DNA of 64,000 nucleotides from Paenibacillus piri (GCF_004354045.1 NZ_SMRT01000006.1:272782-336781), one strand, 5' to 3'. Positions 45,022-53,762 are shown, counted from the stretch's first letter. A program made the numbers and translations. The notes: generated by a model not told the origin, from the sequence alone.

Positions 45022-45639
45022 TTATTTGCCTGCAGCAGCGCTGTAACGCTTGCCGACTTCAGCCCAGTTCACAACGTTCCAGAACGCCGCAATGTAATCA
45101 GGGCGTTTGTTTTGATATTTCAAATAGTAAGCATGCTCCCATACGTCCATCCCAAGGATCGGCGTGTTGCCTTCCATGATCGGGTTGTCTTGGTTGGGCA
45201 TGCTGCTGACAACCAATTTGCCTTGCGGAGTAACGGAGAGCCAAGCCCAGCCGCTTCCGAAACGGGTAGTGCCCGCTTTAGCGAAATCTTCTTTGAACTT
45301 GTCGAAGCCGCCAAGCTCGTTATTGATAGCGTCAGCCAACGCGCCGGATGGTGCGCCGCCGCCGTTAGGTCCGATGACTTCCCAGAACAAGGAGTGGTTA
45401 GCGTGTCCGCCACCGTTGTTACGAACTGCCGTACGAATGCTTTCAGGTACGCTGTTAAGATCTGCGATCAAAGCTTCGATGCTTTTGGATTGAAGATCCG
45501 CATGACCTTCAAGAGCCGCATTCAAGTTGGTCACATATGTGTTGTGGTGACGATCGTGGTGGATCATCATCGTTGTTTCGTCGATGTGCGGTTCCAAAGC
45601 GTTGTTTGCATAAGGCAGAGCTGGTAATTGATGTGCCAT
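45022..45639 (-). CDS. sodA: Superoxide dismutase (Mn/Fe family)
   Basis: A 205-residue cytosolic enzyme dismuting superoxide to oxygen and peroxide. Metal ligands are visible: His in [13 protein letters not shown] (residue ~27), His in [10 protein letters not shown] (~81), and Asp/His in [11 protein letters not shown] (~165-169). Length and sequence are typical of Bacillales SodA, which usually takes Mn. AGGAGGT precedes the ATG. It is monocistronic with its own promoter and terminator. Confidence 0.97.
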   Translation of the reverse strand: MAHQLPALPYANNALEPHIDETTMMIHHDRHHNTYVTNLNAALEGHADLQSKSIEALIADLNSVPESIRTAVRNNGGGHANHSLFWEVIGPNGGGAPSGALADAINNELGGFDKFKEDFAKAGTTRFGSGWAWLSVTPQGKLVVSSMPNQDNPIMEGNTPILGMDVWEHAYYLKYQNKRPDYIAAFWNVVNWAEVGKRYSAAAGK

Positions 45640-46023
45640 TCGTAAATACCTCCTAATGGATATGTAATTGCCAATTATTATTATCCTCTAATTTCGATAT
45701 AAAATCAACATCTATGTATAAAAAGTGTGGGCTTATCGTTGGTGCAGTCTTTCTCACGTTGATTCGACGCCCGGTTTAAACGCCTCCTTAGGAAATAGTA
45801 GAGCTGTCCAGCCATCTATAGTAAAATATCACAACCGCGTTATTTTTATGCAAAGCCTCTGTTTAATAATGAATGAAAACGCTTCCTATACAGCGCTTTC
45901 ATGAGCATTTAAAATTTTTGTTAAGAAAATTACAGTTTTTTTGGTAAATAAGCAGGAATTTTGCGATTTTTGTCGTAATTTATTCATTAAACACAAAAAT
46001 TTAGCGCGGGGAGAATCCTGAAG
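45640..46023. other. Divergent intergenic region sodA / acetyltransferase
   Basis: It holds a sigma-A-like sodA promoter on the minus strand: TTGATT (45703-45708) and GATAAT (45680-45685), 17 bases apart. The remainder, 45710-46010, is AT-rich with no gene. I could not assign a convincing promoter for the acetyltransferase gene or a PerR/Fur box. Confidence 0.5.
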
Positions 46024-46446
46024 ATGCTTGTTCGTTCCTTCCAACTATCCGACTATGTTTCCGTTACGGAGCTATTCAACGATGTACTGTCAGAGGCTTG
46101 TTACGAAGAAACTATGGAGGCTTTTGCCCGTCAACTATCCTGGGATAGCGAGCTTGTGCTTGTCGCTGTCGAAAACGAACAAATTGTGGGCGTTATCGTA
46201 GGAACGATCGATAACCACAATGGTTACTACTACCGCATTGCTGTCACTCAACCATTTCAACGCCGCGGGATCGGCAAAGCGTTGATCGAATCGTTGAAGC
46301 AGCGGTTCCTAAAGAGAAACGTACACCGCATTTTGGTAAGGGTGGATGTACATAACGAAATGATTTTACCGGTTTACGAGTCGGCTGGATACCAAGCTAC
46401 CGATTTTTCGCGTACGGCCCAACGCCTGAGTATCGTAAACGGCTAA
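46024..46446 (+). CDS. GNAT family N-acetyltransferase
   Basis: A 140-residue single-domain acetyltransferase. The acetyl-CoA-binding motif A is seen as VTQPFQRRGIGKALIESLK (residues ~77-95), and the C-terminal VYESAGY resembles motif B (E-x-A/L-GF). GGGGAG precedes the ATG. The substrate cannot be told. It is transcribed alone and ends at a terminator. Confidence 0.9.
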   Translation: MLVRSFQLSDYVSVTELFNDVLSEACYEETMEAFARQLSWDSELVLVAVENEQIVGVIVGTIDNHNGYYYRIAVTQPFQRRGIGKALIESLKQRFLKRNVHRILVRVDVHNEMILPVYESAGYQATDFSRTAQRLSIVNG

Positions 46447-46486
46447 ACGGCTGTCGTAAGCCAATACGCAATAGGTTGCTTCAACC

Positions 46487-46525
46487 AGCATAGCCGCTCG
46501 CACGCGCAGAGGCTGTGCTTTTTTT
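46487..46525 (+). terminator. Terminator of the acetyltransferase gene
   Basis: AGCATAGCC (46487-46495) pairs with GGCTGTGCT (46511-46519) with one G-U, followed by TTTTTTT. Confidence 0.75.
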
Positions 46526-46720
46526 GTTATGTTAGGAATGGATGCAAATTCATTTCCAATGTGAATGGAGCTTTGGGGAATCGGTTCTATTTGCCGGGGA
46601 TAGGCGGCTCTTGAAAGCCGCCCGACATAAGTTTATGCTATAAGGATAAAATTCTTTTTGGAGCCTTAAGCAGAGTGGGGTCCTGGCTGCCGCATGTTAA
46701 AATAGAAGGGTTTGGACCGT

Positions 46721-47281
46721 ATGCCGACTTTTTCTTCCTATATTATAAAAAGCTTTAAGCATGACGGGCATTTGCATCGGATGTGGCTGGAAAATGCGCT
46801 CGTACCCGATTCGCTGCTGCATGAATCGCACCGGTCGGAGGCCATGCGGGTGTTCATCAACTCCCAGACCAAAATTGTCGAAGCGGACGGGAAAGAATGG
46901 ATCAGCCGCATTCCGGGCGTCTCCTTTTTCATCCCGAAGCAATGGTTTAATGTTGTTGCGCTGCTTGAGGATTCCGGCGTGCGTTATTACTGCAATATCG
47001 CATCCCCTCCTTATATTACCGGCAATGTTTTGACGTATATCGACTACGATCTGGATGTCATTCGTACAGCGGACGGGGATGTGCATGTGGTGGATCAGGA
47101 AGAATATGAACGACACAAGCAAAGCTACCATTATCCGGGGATCGTGGACAGCAAGGTGAAGCAGGGGCTTCGGGATTTGTTGAAAAGGATCGATAAAGGC
47201 CAGGCGCCCTTTCATGACGATCAGGTGCGCTGCTATTACCGCGAATGGGAAAAGTGGAAAGGTCAAGGAACGGAGGCATAG
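46721..47281 (+). CDS. DUF402 nucleoside tri-/diphosphate phosphatase (YgaC-like)
   Basis: A 186-residue protein of the DUF402/YgaC (Ntdp) family. The core motif is YYCNIASPPYITGNVLTYID followed by YDLDVIR, supplying the acidic residues, and a C-terminal DQEEYERHKQSYHYP. Characterised members hydrolyse nucleoside tri- and diphosphates with divalent metal. The ATG at 46721 follows AGAAGGG; an in-frame TTG at 46712 is less likely. The signal peptidase gene starts 1 base after its stop, so the two are co-transcribed. Confidence 0.88.
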   Translation: MPTFSSYIIKSFKHDGHLHRMWLENALVPDSLLHESHRSEAMRVFINSQTKIVEADGKEWISRIPGVSFFIPKQWFNVVALLEDSGVRYYCNIASPPYITGNVLTYIDYDLDVIRTADGDVHVVDQEEYERHKQSYHYPGIVDSKVKQGLRDLLKRIDKGQAPFHDDQVRCYYREWEKWKGQGTEA

Positions 47282-47282
47282 C

Positions 47283-47879
47283 ATGAGTTTCTTTTCTCCG
47301 AAGAAGCCGGACGTCCAATTGACCGGGGAAGCATTGCCCGAAGAAAATGCCTCCGGTTTTTTGGCGGAAGTATGGGACTGGATGAAATCCATTGTGATCG
47401 CGCTGCTCATTGTCGTACTCGTTCATCAATACGGGTTCCATCTCTCTACCGTGAAAGGCGCGTCCATGCAGCCTACGCTGGAAGAAGGGGAATGGCTGTT
47501 CATTAATAAAACGATTCGGTTTACAGGGACGCCTAAGCGTGGGGATATCATCGTGGTTAAGGAGCCGGAAGGCATTGATTCGGATCATCCTTACTTGGTA
47601 AAGCGGGTCGTTGCGGTAGCCGGTGATGAGGTGACGATCCGGCAAGGCAAGCTGTATGTCAATGGGGATGAGGTGCGTGAGGTATATACCGACTCGCCGA
47701 TCGAGGACGGCCGCTTCGATCCTTATACCGTACAGCAGGATTGCCTGTTCGTCATGGGGGATAACCGCCACCGTCATGCCAGCTATGACAGCCGCAGCTT
47801 CGGCGCCATTTCCATCGATCAGGTGGAAGGCAGGGCGGATTTGATCGTGTGGCCTTTAAAGAAAATAAGATGGCTGTAA
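47283..47879 (+). CDS. lepB: Signal peptidase I
   Basis: A 198-residue Sec signal peptidase with one N-terminal membrane helix (residues ~35-52, IVIALLIVVLVHQYGF). The catalytic Ser is in KGASMQPTLEEGEW, the catalytic Lys in LVKRVVAVAGDEV, and the conserved end motif is MGDNRHRHASYDSRSFG. It is the Gram-positive short type with a single transmembrane anchor. The ATG lies 1 base after the previous stop; AAGGAACGGAGG overlaps the upstream gene. Confidence 0.95.
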   Translation: MSFFSPKKPDVQLTGEALPEENASGFLAEVWDWMKSIVIALLIVVLVHQYGFHLSTVKGASMQPTLEEGEWLFINKTIRFTGTPKRGDIIVVKEPEGIDSDHPYLVKRVVAVAGDEVTIRQGKLYVNGDEVREVYTDSPIEDGRFDPYTVQQDCLFVMGDNRHRHASYDSRSFGAISIDQVEGRADLIVWPLKKIRWL

Positions 47880-47897
47880 AACGAGGTGAGATATGCG

Positions 47898-49073
47898 ATG
47901 CCATGTACTTCAACAGACTGGAACGATATCGATTGGTATCAGTTGAAGGGAGAGCTGAAGAACGCCGCCGCGGAGCTGGGGATAGATAAAATCGGGATCG
48001 CAAGCGCCGAGCCTTTTGTCGAGCTGAAGCAAATATTGGTTCGCCACCGCGAGCTGGGCTATGAATCGGGCTTTGAGGAGCCTGATCTGGATAAACGGAC
48101 GAATCCGGCGCTCAGCTTGTCCGAGCCGAAATCGATCATCTCGATAGCCGTCGCGTATCCGTCCAAGCTTAACGACGCACCGCGCTCCGAGAAGGGCGCA
48201 TACAGGGGCATTTTATCGCGTTCCGCGTGGGGAATGGATTACCATCATGTGCTCAGGAATAGGCTCCAGCGGCTGGAGGCATGGATCCGCGAGCGGCTGC
48301 CGGAAGCGCGTATGGAGAGCATGGTCGACACCGGCTCGCTGTCCGACCGGGCGGTGGCCGAACGTGCGGGCATCGGCTGGATCGGCAGTAACTGCTCCGT
48401 GATTACGCCCGAGTTCGGGTCGTGGGTCTACTTGGGCGAGATGATTACGAATCTCCCGCTGCCGCCCGATACGCCCGTTACGGAAAGCTGCGGCGATTGC
48501 ACGCTTTGTATCGACGCTTGTCCTACAGGGGCGCTGGTCGGTCCCGGCCAGCTCAATGCTCAGCGCTGCATTTCGTTCGTTACGCAAACCAAGGGGCATA
48601 TCGAGGACGATTCATTGAAGCAAAAAATCGGCAACAGGCTGTACGGCTGCGACACATGCCAAATTGTATGCCCCAAAAACAAAGGGAAAAATTGGACGCA
48701 TCATGAGGAGCTTCAGCCGGATCCCGAACAGGCCAAGCCGCTGCTGCTGCCGCTGCTTCATATGAGCAACCGCGAGTTTAAGGAGCGGTTCGGCACGAGC
48801 GCCGCCGCCTGGCGCGGCAAGAAGCCGATTCAGCGCAATGCGGTGCTGGCGCTCGGCCATTTCCGCGATCAAAGCGCGGTGCCGGCACTCATTGAGCTGC
48901 TGGAGCGGGACGAGCGGCCGGAAATCCGCTCCGCGTCGGCCTGGGCGCTTGGCAGAATCGGAGGCAGCCAAGCCGCGGAGGTATTAAGCAGGGGGCTGAC
49001 GGCGGAGCAGGATGAAATCGTACGCAAGGAGATGAAGAAGGCTTATGACGCATGTGAGCTGCATGGAGATTGA
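47898..49073 (+). CDS. queG: Epoxyqueuosine reductase
   Basis: A 391-residue cobalamin-dependent enzyme for the last step of queuosine tRNA modification. DUF1730 core with MESMVDTGSLSDRAVAERAG. Two 4Fe-4S clusters: CGDCTLCIDACPTGAL and CDTCQIVCPKN. A C-terminal HEAT-like repeat region follows from about residue 290. The ATG at 47898 sits 8 bases after GAGGTG; a GTG at 47886 is the alternative. Its 3' end overlaps the ogt reading frame by 29 bases. Confidence 0.95.
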   Translation: MPCTSTDWNDIDWYQLKGELKNAAAELGIDKIGIASAEPFVELKQILVRHRELGYESGFEEPDLDKRTNPALSLSEPKSIISIAVAYPSKLNDAPRSEKGAYRGILSRSAWGMDYHHVLRNRLQRLEAWIRERLPEARMESMVDTGSLSDRAVAERAGIGWIGSNCSVITPEFGSWVYLGEMITNLPLPPDTPVTESCGDCTLCIDACPTGALVGPGQLNAQRCISFVTQTKGHIEDDSLKQKIGNRLYGCDTCQIVCPKNKGKNWTHHEELQPDPEQAKPLLLPLLHMSNREFKERFGTSAAAWRGKKPIQRNAVLALGHFRDQSAVPALIELLERDERPEIRSASAWALGRIGGSQAAEVLSRGLTAEQDEIVRKEMKKAYDACELHGD

Positions 49074-49563
49074 CTCGCCCATCGGGCCTCTGGTGCTTGG
49101 AGCGGCGGACGGCAAGCTGTGCCGGGTTGAATTCGGAACGTGGGCCGCTGCGGCACCGAAGCTGCAAAAGTGGTCGGAACGTTGGCTCCAGACCGGGCTG
49201 TGGCGGCCCGAGGAAACCGGGGCGTTAGCGGAAGCGGCTGACCAGCTAAGGCACTACTTTGCCGGCCGGCGAACCGGCTTCGAGCTGCCGCTCGATATGC
49301 GGGGAACCGCCTTCCAGCAGAAGGTATGGCAGGCGCTGTGCCGGATTCCTTATGGCGCGGTATGCTCCTACAAGGATATCGGCGAAGCGATCGGCTCCGC
49401 CAAAGCCGTACGCGCCGTTGGCGGAGCGAACAACCGCAATCCGATTCCGGTTATCGTCCCCTGCCACCGGGTTATCGGCGCCGGCGGCGCATTGGTCGGC
49501 TATGGCGGCGGGCTGGACGTGAAAACACGGCTGCTGCGGCTGGAAGGATGGTCTCCGGATTAA
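49045..49563 (+). CDS. ogt: Methylated-DNA--protein-cysteine methyltransferase
   Basis: A 172-residue suicide DNA-repair protein taking the alkyl group from O6-alkylguanine. The acceptor is the Cys in IPVIVPCHRVIGAGG. The Arg-finger/HTH region FQQKVWQALCRIPYG and the start SPIGPLVLGA are typical of Ogt. The ATG at 49045 lies inside the end of queG, with AAGGAG upstream; 49063 is a possible internal start. Confidence 0.93.
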   Translation: MTHVSCMEIDSPIGPLVLGAADGKLCRVEFGTWAAAAPKLQKWSERWLQTGLWRPEETGALAEAADQLRHYFAGRRTGFELPLDMRGTAFQQKVWQALCRIPYGAVCSYKDIGEAIGSAKAVRAVGGANNRNPIPVIVPCHRVIGAGGALVGYGGGLDVKTRLLRLEGWSPD

Positions 49564-49745
49564 GCGGGATGCCGCTAGTCCGGAAGACACGCCTCCATGC
49601 ATAGCGGCGCAAGCCGCATTGATGACGGAATAGGACTTGAGAGACTTGCTCTTCTCCCGACAGACCGATTAATCTGGATATACAACATTCTCGCCGCTTC
49701 GGGCAGCGGCAGCTTCGAACGAACACTTGCGAGGAGAGAATTCCG

Positions 49746-50777
49746 ATGAAATACATACATATTGATCATGTCGAGCAAGGGCAGCATTTGGGGAAAACGA
49801 TCTTTTCCGGAAACGGCGCCATATTGCTGTCGGAAGGGGTTCAGTTAACGGTTTATATGATCACGACATTAAAGCGCATCGGCGTCACCATGGTCTATAT
49901 CAAGGATCCTTTATTCGAAGATATTGAAATCGTTGACATTGTATCCGAGGAGACGAAGCGCGCCGTGATCCAGCGCATGGGGGAAACGTTCGATTCGATC
50001 CGCTCGGGAAAAGATTTCAACACCCGCGCGTTCAACGGCAGCATAGACAATTTGCTGGATGAAATCATGCGCAATAAGGACGTATTGGTTCAACTGTCCG
50101 ACATTCGGACGAAGGATAATGAAATGTACGTTCATGCCCTTAATGTCAGCATGATGGCGGTGATGATCGGCATTCAGCTGGATCTTCCCGCGACCCAGCT
50201 GCGCGAGCTGGCGATAGGGGCGATGCTGCACGATATCGGCAAAGTAGAGAAAATTACGGACGATGAGGCGGGGGATAGCAAGCTGCATCATACGTGGCGT
50301 GGGTTTGAGGTGTTGAAAAATAAACGCGAGCTCAGCCTGCTGATCGCCCACGTTGCCTTCCAGCATCACGAGCGGGTGGACGGCAGCGGAACGCCGAGAC
50401 AGATGCAGGGCGAGCAAATTCATCTGTACGCCAAAATTACCGCCGTCGCCAACACATACGACAATCTGTTATTTGACGAGTCGCTGGGCCGGCGGATGCT
50501 GCCGCATGAAGCTTGCGAGCATATGACCGCATTGGCGGACACGCATTTGGACCGCGAGATTGTAATCCATTTCCTGCGCACCGTATCGATCTATCCGACC
50601 GGGGCGTCGGTTCGCTTGTCGACGAAGGAAACCGGCGTCGTCGTAGGACAGCACAAGGGGCTCCCGGGCCGGCCGGTCGTCAGGGTCGTCAAAGCGGAGT
50701 CCGGTACCGATCTGGAAGTGGCCGAGATCGATCTGGCCAAGCGGACGACCGTGTTTATCGATAGCGTGCTGGCCTGA
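49746..50777 (+). CDS. HD-GYP domain protein with degenerate GYP motif
   Basis: A 343-residue protein with the same layout as the one at 43505: an N-terminal DUF3391-like segment, then HD-GYP. HD is normal (MLHDIGKVEK), but the GYP motif reads HHERVDGSGTP, with Thr for Tyr, and the spacing after HD includes a DDEAGDSKLHH insertion. Activity may be reduced or altered, so it could be a cyclic di-GMP receptor (inference). GAGGAGAG precedes the ATG. Confidence 0.85.
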   Translation: MKYIHIDHVEQGQHLGKTIFSGNGAILLSEGVQLTVYMITTLKRIGVTMVYIKDPLFEDIEIVDIVSEETKRAVIQRMGETFDSIRSGKDFNTRAFNGSIDNLLDEIMRNKDVLVQLSDIRTKDNEMYVHALNVSMMAVMIGIQLDLPATQLRELAIGAMLHDIGKVEKITDDEAGDSKLHHTWRGFEVLKNKRELSLLIAHVAFQHHERVDGSGTPRQMQGEQIHLYAKITAVANTYDNLLFDESLGRRMLPHEACEHMTALADTHLDREIVIHFLRTVSIYPTGASVRLSTKETGVVVGQHKGLPGRPVVRVVKAESGTDLEVAEIDLAKRTTVFIDSVLA

Positions 50778-50827
50778 TCGAATAAGCTTATTAGCGATTA
50801 TATAGGCGCAAGCGCCGGTTTTGGCAA

Positions 50828-50851
50828 AAGTCTGCATTTGTGTGCAGACTT
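50828..50851. promoter_or_regulatory. Perfect inverted repeat upstream of the YneF-family gene
   Basis: AAGTCTGCA-TTTGTG-TGCAGACTT, 9-6-9. It may be the end of the HD-GYP transcript or an operator of the next gene. It lacks a T run. Confidence 0.4.
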
Positions 50852-50906
50852 GCGATTTGCTATGATGTTGTAATGATAACTTACGGGATGAGGTGGATAG
50901 CATACG

Positions 50907-51122
50907 ATGTGGTGGAACTACGCGATTCCGATCGTAACGCTGCTTGTCGGTGCCGTTGGCGGTTTTTTTGCCGGCGTGTATTATTTGCGCAGGCAGCTTG
51001 AGCGCATGCAGAGCGATCCTGCCATGCTGCAGGAAATGGCCAAAAAAATGGGCTACAACATGAATAAGCAGCAGTTGAACAAAGCGCAGCAAATGATGAA
51101 GAAACAAAAATTCCGTCCGTAA
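50907..51122 (+). CDS. yneF: YneF family (UPF0154) small membrane protein
   Basis: A 71-residue protein with one N-terminal membrane helix (residues ~6-26, IVTLLVGAVGGFFAGVYYL), a basic segment RRQLERMQ, and a conserved C-terminal pattern QEMAKKMGYNMNKQQLNKAQQMMK. This is the UPF0154 pattern of Bacilli. Function unknown. Confidence 0.9.
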   Translation: MWWNYAIPIVTLLVGAVGGFFAGVYYLRRQLERMQSDPAMLQEMAKKMGYNMNKQQLNKAQQMMKKQKFRP

Positions 51123-51209
51123 TGCCGGCGTTCCGTTCCCGAGAAGTCCGGTGAATATGAACGGAGTGGGGAGTGGGCGGAATCATTCCGGAGAAGCGTC
51201 GGTATAAGT

Positions 51210-51278
51210 TTACGAGCTAACTTTCCTATCAGAAAGTTCAGCGTACGCTTACGAAGTCAGTTTCGCTAAGGCGAAACT
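51210..51278 (+). repeat. Double-hairpin tandem repeat upstream of folE, unit 1
   Basis: A 69-base unit with two hairpins: AACTTTC-CTATC-AGAAAGTT (imperfect) and AGTTTCGC-TAAG-GCGAAACT (perfect). It is repeated almost exactly at 51289-51358. Confidence 0.8.
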
Positions 51279-51288
51279 AAGTAAATGC

Positions 51289-51358
51289 TTACGAAGCTAA
51301 CTTTCCTAACGGAAAGTTCAGCGTACGCTTACGAAGTCAGTTTCGCTAAGGCGAAACT
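51289..51358 (+). repeat. Double-hairpin tandem repeat upstream of folE, unit 2
   Basis: A 70-base copy of 51210-51278 with only a few differences, mostly in the first hairpin loop (CTAACGG for CTATCAG). Its last hairpin ends 1 base before the GGAGGAGG ribosome site of folE, so folding here could affect folE translation. Confidence 0.8.
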
Positions 51359-51374
51359 TGGAGGAGGTAAAACC

Positions 51375-51965
51375 ATGCCAGCAAAAGAATACAAAAATAC
51401 CCGTGTCGATGAAAATCGCAAACTTATCGAAGGACATGTCCGCGAAATTTTACGCCTGATCGGCGAGGACGTTGACCGGGAAGGCTTGTTGGATACGCCG
51501 GCCAGAGTGACCCGGATGTATGAAGAAATTTTTGCGGGCTACGAAGCAGACTACAAAGACATACTGGGCGTAGCGTTCGATGAAAAGCACGAAGAGCTTG
51601 TAATCGTCAAAGATATTGTCTACTACAGCCAGTGTGAGCATCATATGGCTCCATTTTTCGGAAAGATTCATATCGGCTATATTCCGAGCGGCAAAATAGC
51701 CGGACTCAGCAAGTTTGCACGGCTCGTTGAAGCGGTGACCCGCAAGCTGCAGGTGCAGGAACGGATTACTTCGGAGCTTGCGGACATTATCGAGCAGGAG
51801 CTGACTCCGCACGGCTGCATGGTCGTCGTTGAAGGCGAGCATTTGTGCATGTGCGCGCGCGGAGTGAAAAAGCCGGGCAGCAAAACCGTTACATCGGCCG
51901 TACGCGGCTTGTTCCGAACGGATGCGGCGTCCCGATCCGAGTTTTTGTCGCTCGTTAAAGGTTGA
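51375..51965 (+). CDS. folE: GTP cyclohydrolase I
   Basis: A 196-residue enzyme converting GTP to 7,8-dihydroneopterin triphosphate, first step of folate (and queuosine precursor) synthesis. Zn ligands are in [15 protein letters not shown] and the later [32 protein letters not shown] is the family core. The ATG at 51375 follows GGAGGAGG. The open frame extends upstream into the tandem repeats, but that part is not coding. queG 3 kb away uses a product of the same pteridine branch. Confidence 0.96.
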   Translation: MPAKEYKNTRVDENRKLIEGHVREILRLIGEDVDREGLLDTPARVTRMYEEIFAGYEADYKDILGVAFDEKHEELVIVKDIVYYSQCEHHMAPFFGKIHIGYIPSGKIAGLSKFARLVEAVTRKLQVQERITSELADIIEQELTPHGCMVVVEGEHLCMCARGVKKPGSKTVTSAVRGLFRTDAASRSEFLSLVKG

Positions 51966-52101
51966 TACTATACACCACGCTGCCGATATCCCGTCGCCAG
52001 CAGGCTCAACGATTCACGGATTTACACACATCATGGAGGAATCAGCAGCGGCTGTGGCAAGCACCCGTTCACGTGGGTTTCAGTGATTTATGCGCTTAAT
52101 T

Positions 52102-52221
52102 AGTGAACTCGTTCAGCTTTGCTGAACATCGGGGAATCAGATGGGACTCTACCACACCTGATTCAAGGCCCACCTTAGAGGCGGGGGTCTTAACCCGATA
52201 AAGTCGTAATCGGATAAACGG
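52102..52221 (-). mobile_element. Transposase-less ~120-bp element, copy 2, inverted
   Basis: Reverse complement of 39500-39620 with about 97% identity by eye. On this strand it begins AGTGAACTCGTTCAGC and ends at CGGATAAACGG. The flanks differ from copy 1, which fixes the element boundaries to within a few bases. No ORF. Confidence 0.65.
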
Positions 52222-52262
52222 ATTAACTAATTTTATTGGGCGGCAGAGGGGCATTTTTCTTG

Positions 52263-52291
52263 AAAAGGAAGATGTCCTTTTGCTATTTTTT
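52263..52291 (+). terminator. Stem-loop terminator, possibly of folE
   Basis: AAAAGGA-AGATG-TCCTTTT followed by GCTATTTTTT. It lies ~300 bases after folE, with the 120-bp element in between. Confidence 0.6.
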
Positions 52292-52350
52292 ATGCTGCAT
52301 TGCGACCTCACAATCGGTATATTCGCAGCTTGGCGCGGGGAGCATCAACT

Positions 52351-52389
52351 AAAATAACCTCCCCGACCTGTGGCAGGCGGGAAGGTTAT
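52351..52389 (-). terminator. Terminator of the alpha/beta hydrolase gene
   Basis: Minus strand: ATAACCTTCCCG pairs with CGGGGAGGTTAT with one mismatch (52354-52389), followed by TTTT. Confidence 0.65.
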
Positions 52390-52418
52390 GAGGCACTTGC
52401 TGTGCCAATTAAGGTCGC

Positions 52419-53453
52419 TCAGTTCGTTGGTGCCATCCGCGGCGGGCCGGAAGTGATCCCGGCGGACAAACCGTTCAGGAAGCCCATCGTCATGGTCAAG
52501 TAATCTTTTTTGTTGCCTTTAAAAATAAGCTCGTGCTTCTCCTTGGTCAGCAGCCATAGCTGGGAGCCGGAGTTATCAGACTGATTGCGGAATATATCCT
52601 GCGCCATTTCGAATGGGGCGCGCTCGTCATTTTTGCTGTGGATGAAAAAGATCGGCACGGAGTACTTGGCTTCCTTCACCTTGTCGTACGGAATCTGATT
52701 CAAGCTCACACCGTTGATTAGCGGGAAGAACAGGTGGACGAGCGGCTGGGACGGGAATTTCGGCAAATTGGCGACCTGCTTCATATTATGGTACAGCGTA
52801 TCCGGCTCAAGAATAAACGTGCTGTCCAATATCATGCCATCGATATCCTTCGTTTGCAACGCGGCCTGCAGTGCAGTTCCGGCTCCCATCGAGAAGCCCC
52901 AGATGAAAACGCCGCCGGAACCTTTTTGCCTGGCGTATTGGACGGCGCCCAGAAGCTCCTGCGATTCGCGTATGCCGCCGGTGACGCTCTCCTTAGGTTG
53001 AACATAGCCGTAATCGAACATCAGAACATTGTAGTTTTGCTTATGCAGTTCTTTGGCCAGGCTGTAAATAGGAACCCAGATTTCTTCGCGGTTGCCGCCA
53101 TAGCCGTGGGAAAATATGACTGTTTTGCTCGTCTCGGGCAGCCGTTCGGCGGGGACGAACCAGCCGGACAAGTTGGAGCCGCCGTTCAAGCTGGGAAACT
53201 GAATATTTTCATATGGCGCGCCGATCGACAGCTCTGGATTGGAGCGGAGCGGATCGATGTGCGGACGGGCCAGCGTCCAAGCAATATAGGCATGAAAGCC
53301 CAAAATCAGACTGAACAAGAGCAGTAAAGCCGACAGTAAAATGACCAGCAGCTGTCGAAGTCTGCGGCGGGCAACGGAGGGCCGCGAGATAGCGTTTTCA
53401 ATTTGAGCTTGAGCAGTATTGAGCGGGACGGAAGTGAGCGGTTCGGTTTCCAT
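52419..53453 (-). CDS. Membrane-anchored alpha/beta hydrolase
   Basis: A 344-residue serine-hydrolase-fold protein. One N-terminal membrane helix (residues ~32-55) precedes the hydrolase domain: FSHGYGG (oxyanion loop), nucleophile GFSMGAG (~195), Asp in IHSKNDERAP (~285) and His in TKEKHELIF (~313). The catalytic triad is complete. The active domain is probably outside the cell; the substrate is unknown. AGGAGGG precedes the ATG. Confidence 0.88.
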   Translation of the reverse strand: METEPLTSVPLNTAQAQIENAISRPSVARRRLRQLLVILLSALLLLFSLILGFHAYIAWTLARPHIDPLRSNPELSIGAPYENIQFPSLNGGSNLSGWFVPAERLPETSKTVIFSHGYGGNREEIWVPIYSLAKELHKQNYNVLMFDYGYVQPKESVTGGIRESQELLGAVQYARQKGSGGVFIWGFSMGAGTALQAALQTKDIDGMILDSTFILEPDTLYHNMKQVANLPKFPSQPLVHLFFPLINGVSLNQIPYDKVKEAKYSVPIFFIHSKNDERAPFEMAQDIFRNQSDNSGSQLWLLTKEKHELIFKGNKKDYLTMTMGFLNGLSAGITSGPPRMAPTN

Positions 53454-53733
53454 CTTGATCCCTCCTAAATTCTAAGATGTCATATGATGTCGGATTGGGG
53501 CGATTATTAAAAAAATTGTCGACGGTATGACGGTAAAGCTTCTTATATTTCTATAGTACGGCGCGGACGGGAGATGCGTCAATCGGGCGGAGGAAAATGT
53601 AAACTGGCTGTAATCAACCTGTAACAGAAGACGTTTCAAATAGGCATAAGCTGGGTATTCAGGAAACGGTTCGTTGCTTTTTCGCCGGACCATGCAGACG
53701 CTTGTAATTAATGAAGGGGGTAAAATAATATAC
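53454..53733. other. Intergenic region upstream of the IclR-type gene
   Basis: No gene and no recognisable element before the promoter at 53734. It presumably also holds the promoter of the minus-strand hydrolase gene, which I could not place. Confidence 0.4.
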
Positions 53734-53762
53734 TTTACGGTACTATTCGTATGAGTTATACT
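53734..53762 (+). promoter_or_regulatory. Promoter of the IclR-type regulator gene
   Basis: TTTACG (53734-53739) and TATACT (53757-53762) with a 17-base spacer. The -35, spacer length and -10 are the same as for acnA on the other strand. Confidence 0.65.

Larger units (their letters stand above)
51966..52418. other. Gap between folE and the alpha/beta hydrolase gene
   Basis: No gene. It contains the second ~120-bp inverted element (52102-52221), a plus-strand stem-loop terminator (52263-52291) and a minus-strand terminator (52351-52389). Between 51966 and 52101 nothing is recognised. Confidence 0.6.

Noticed and set aside
45640..45720. Possible PerR/Fur box upstream of sodA
   Set aside because: The AT-rich stretch has too many mismatches to TTATAATNATTATAA to call.
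51285..51374. N-terminal extension of folE through the tandem repeat
   Set aside because: The extension is a translation of the hairpin repeat; a strong GGAGGAGG and the family-typical start place translation at 51375.
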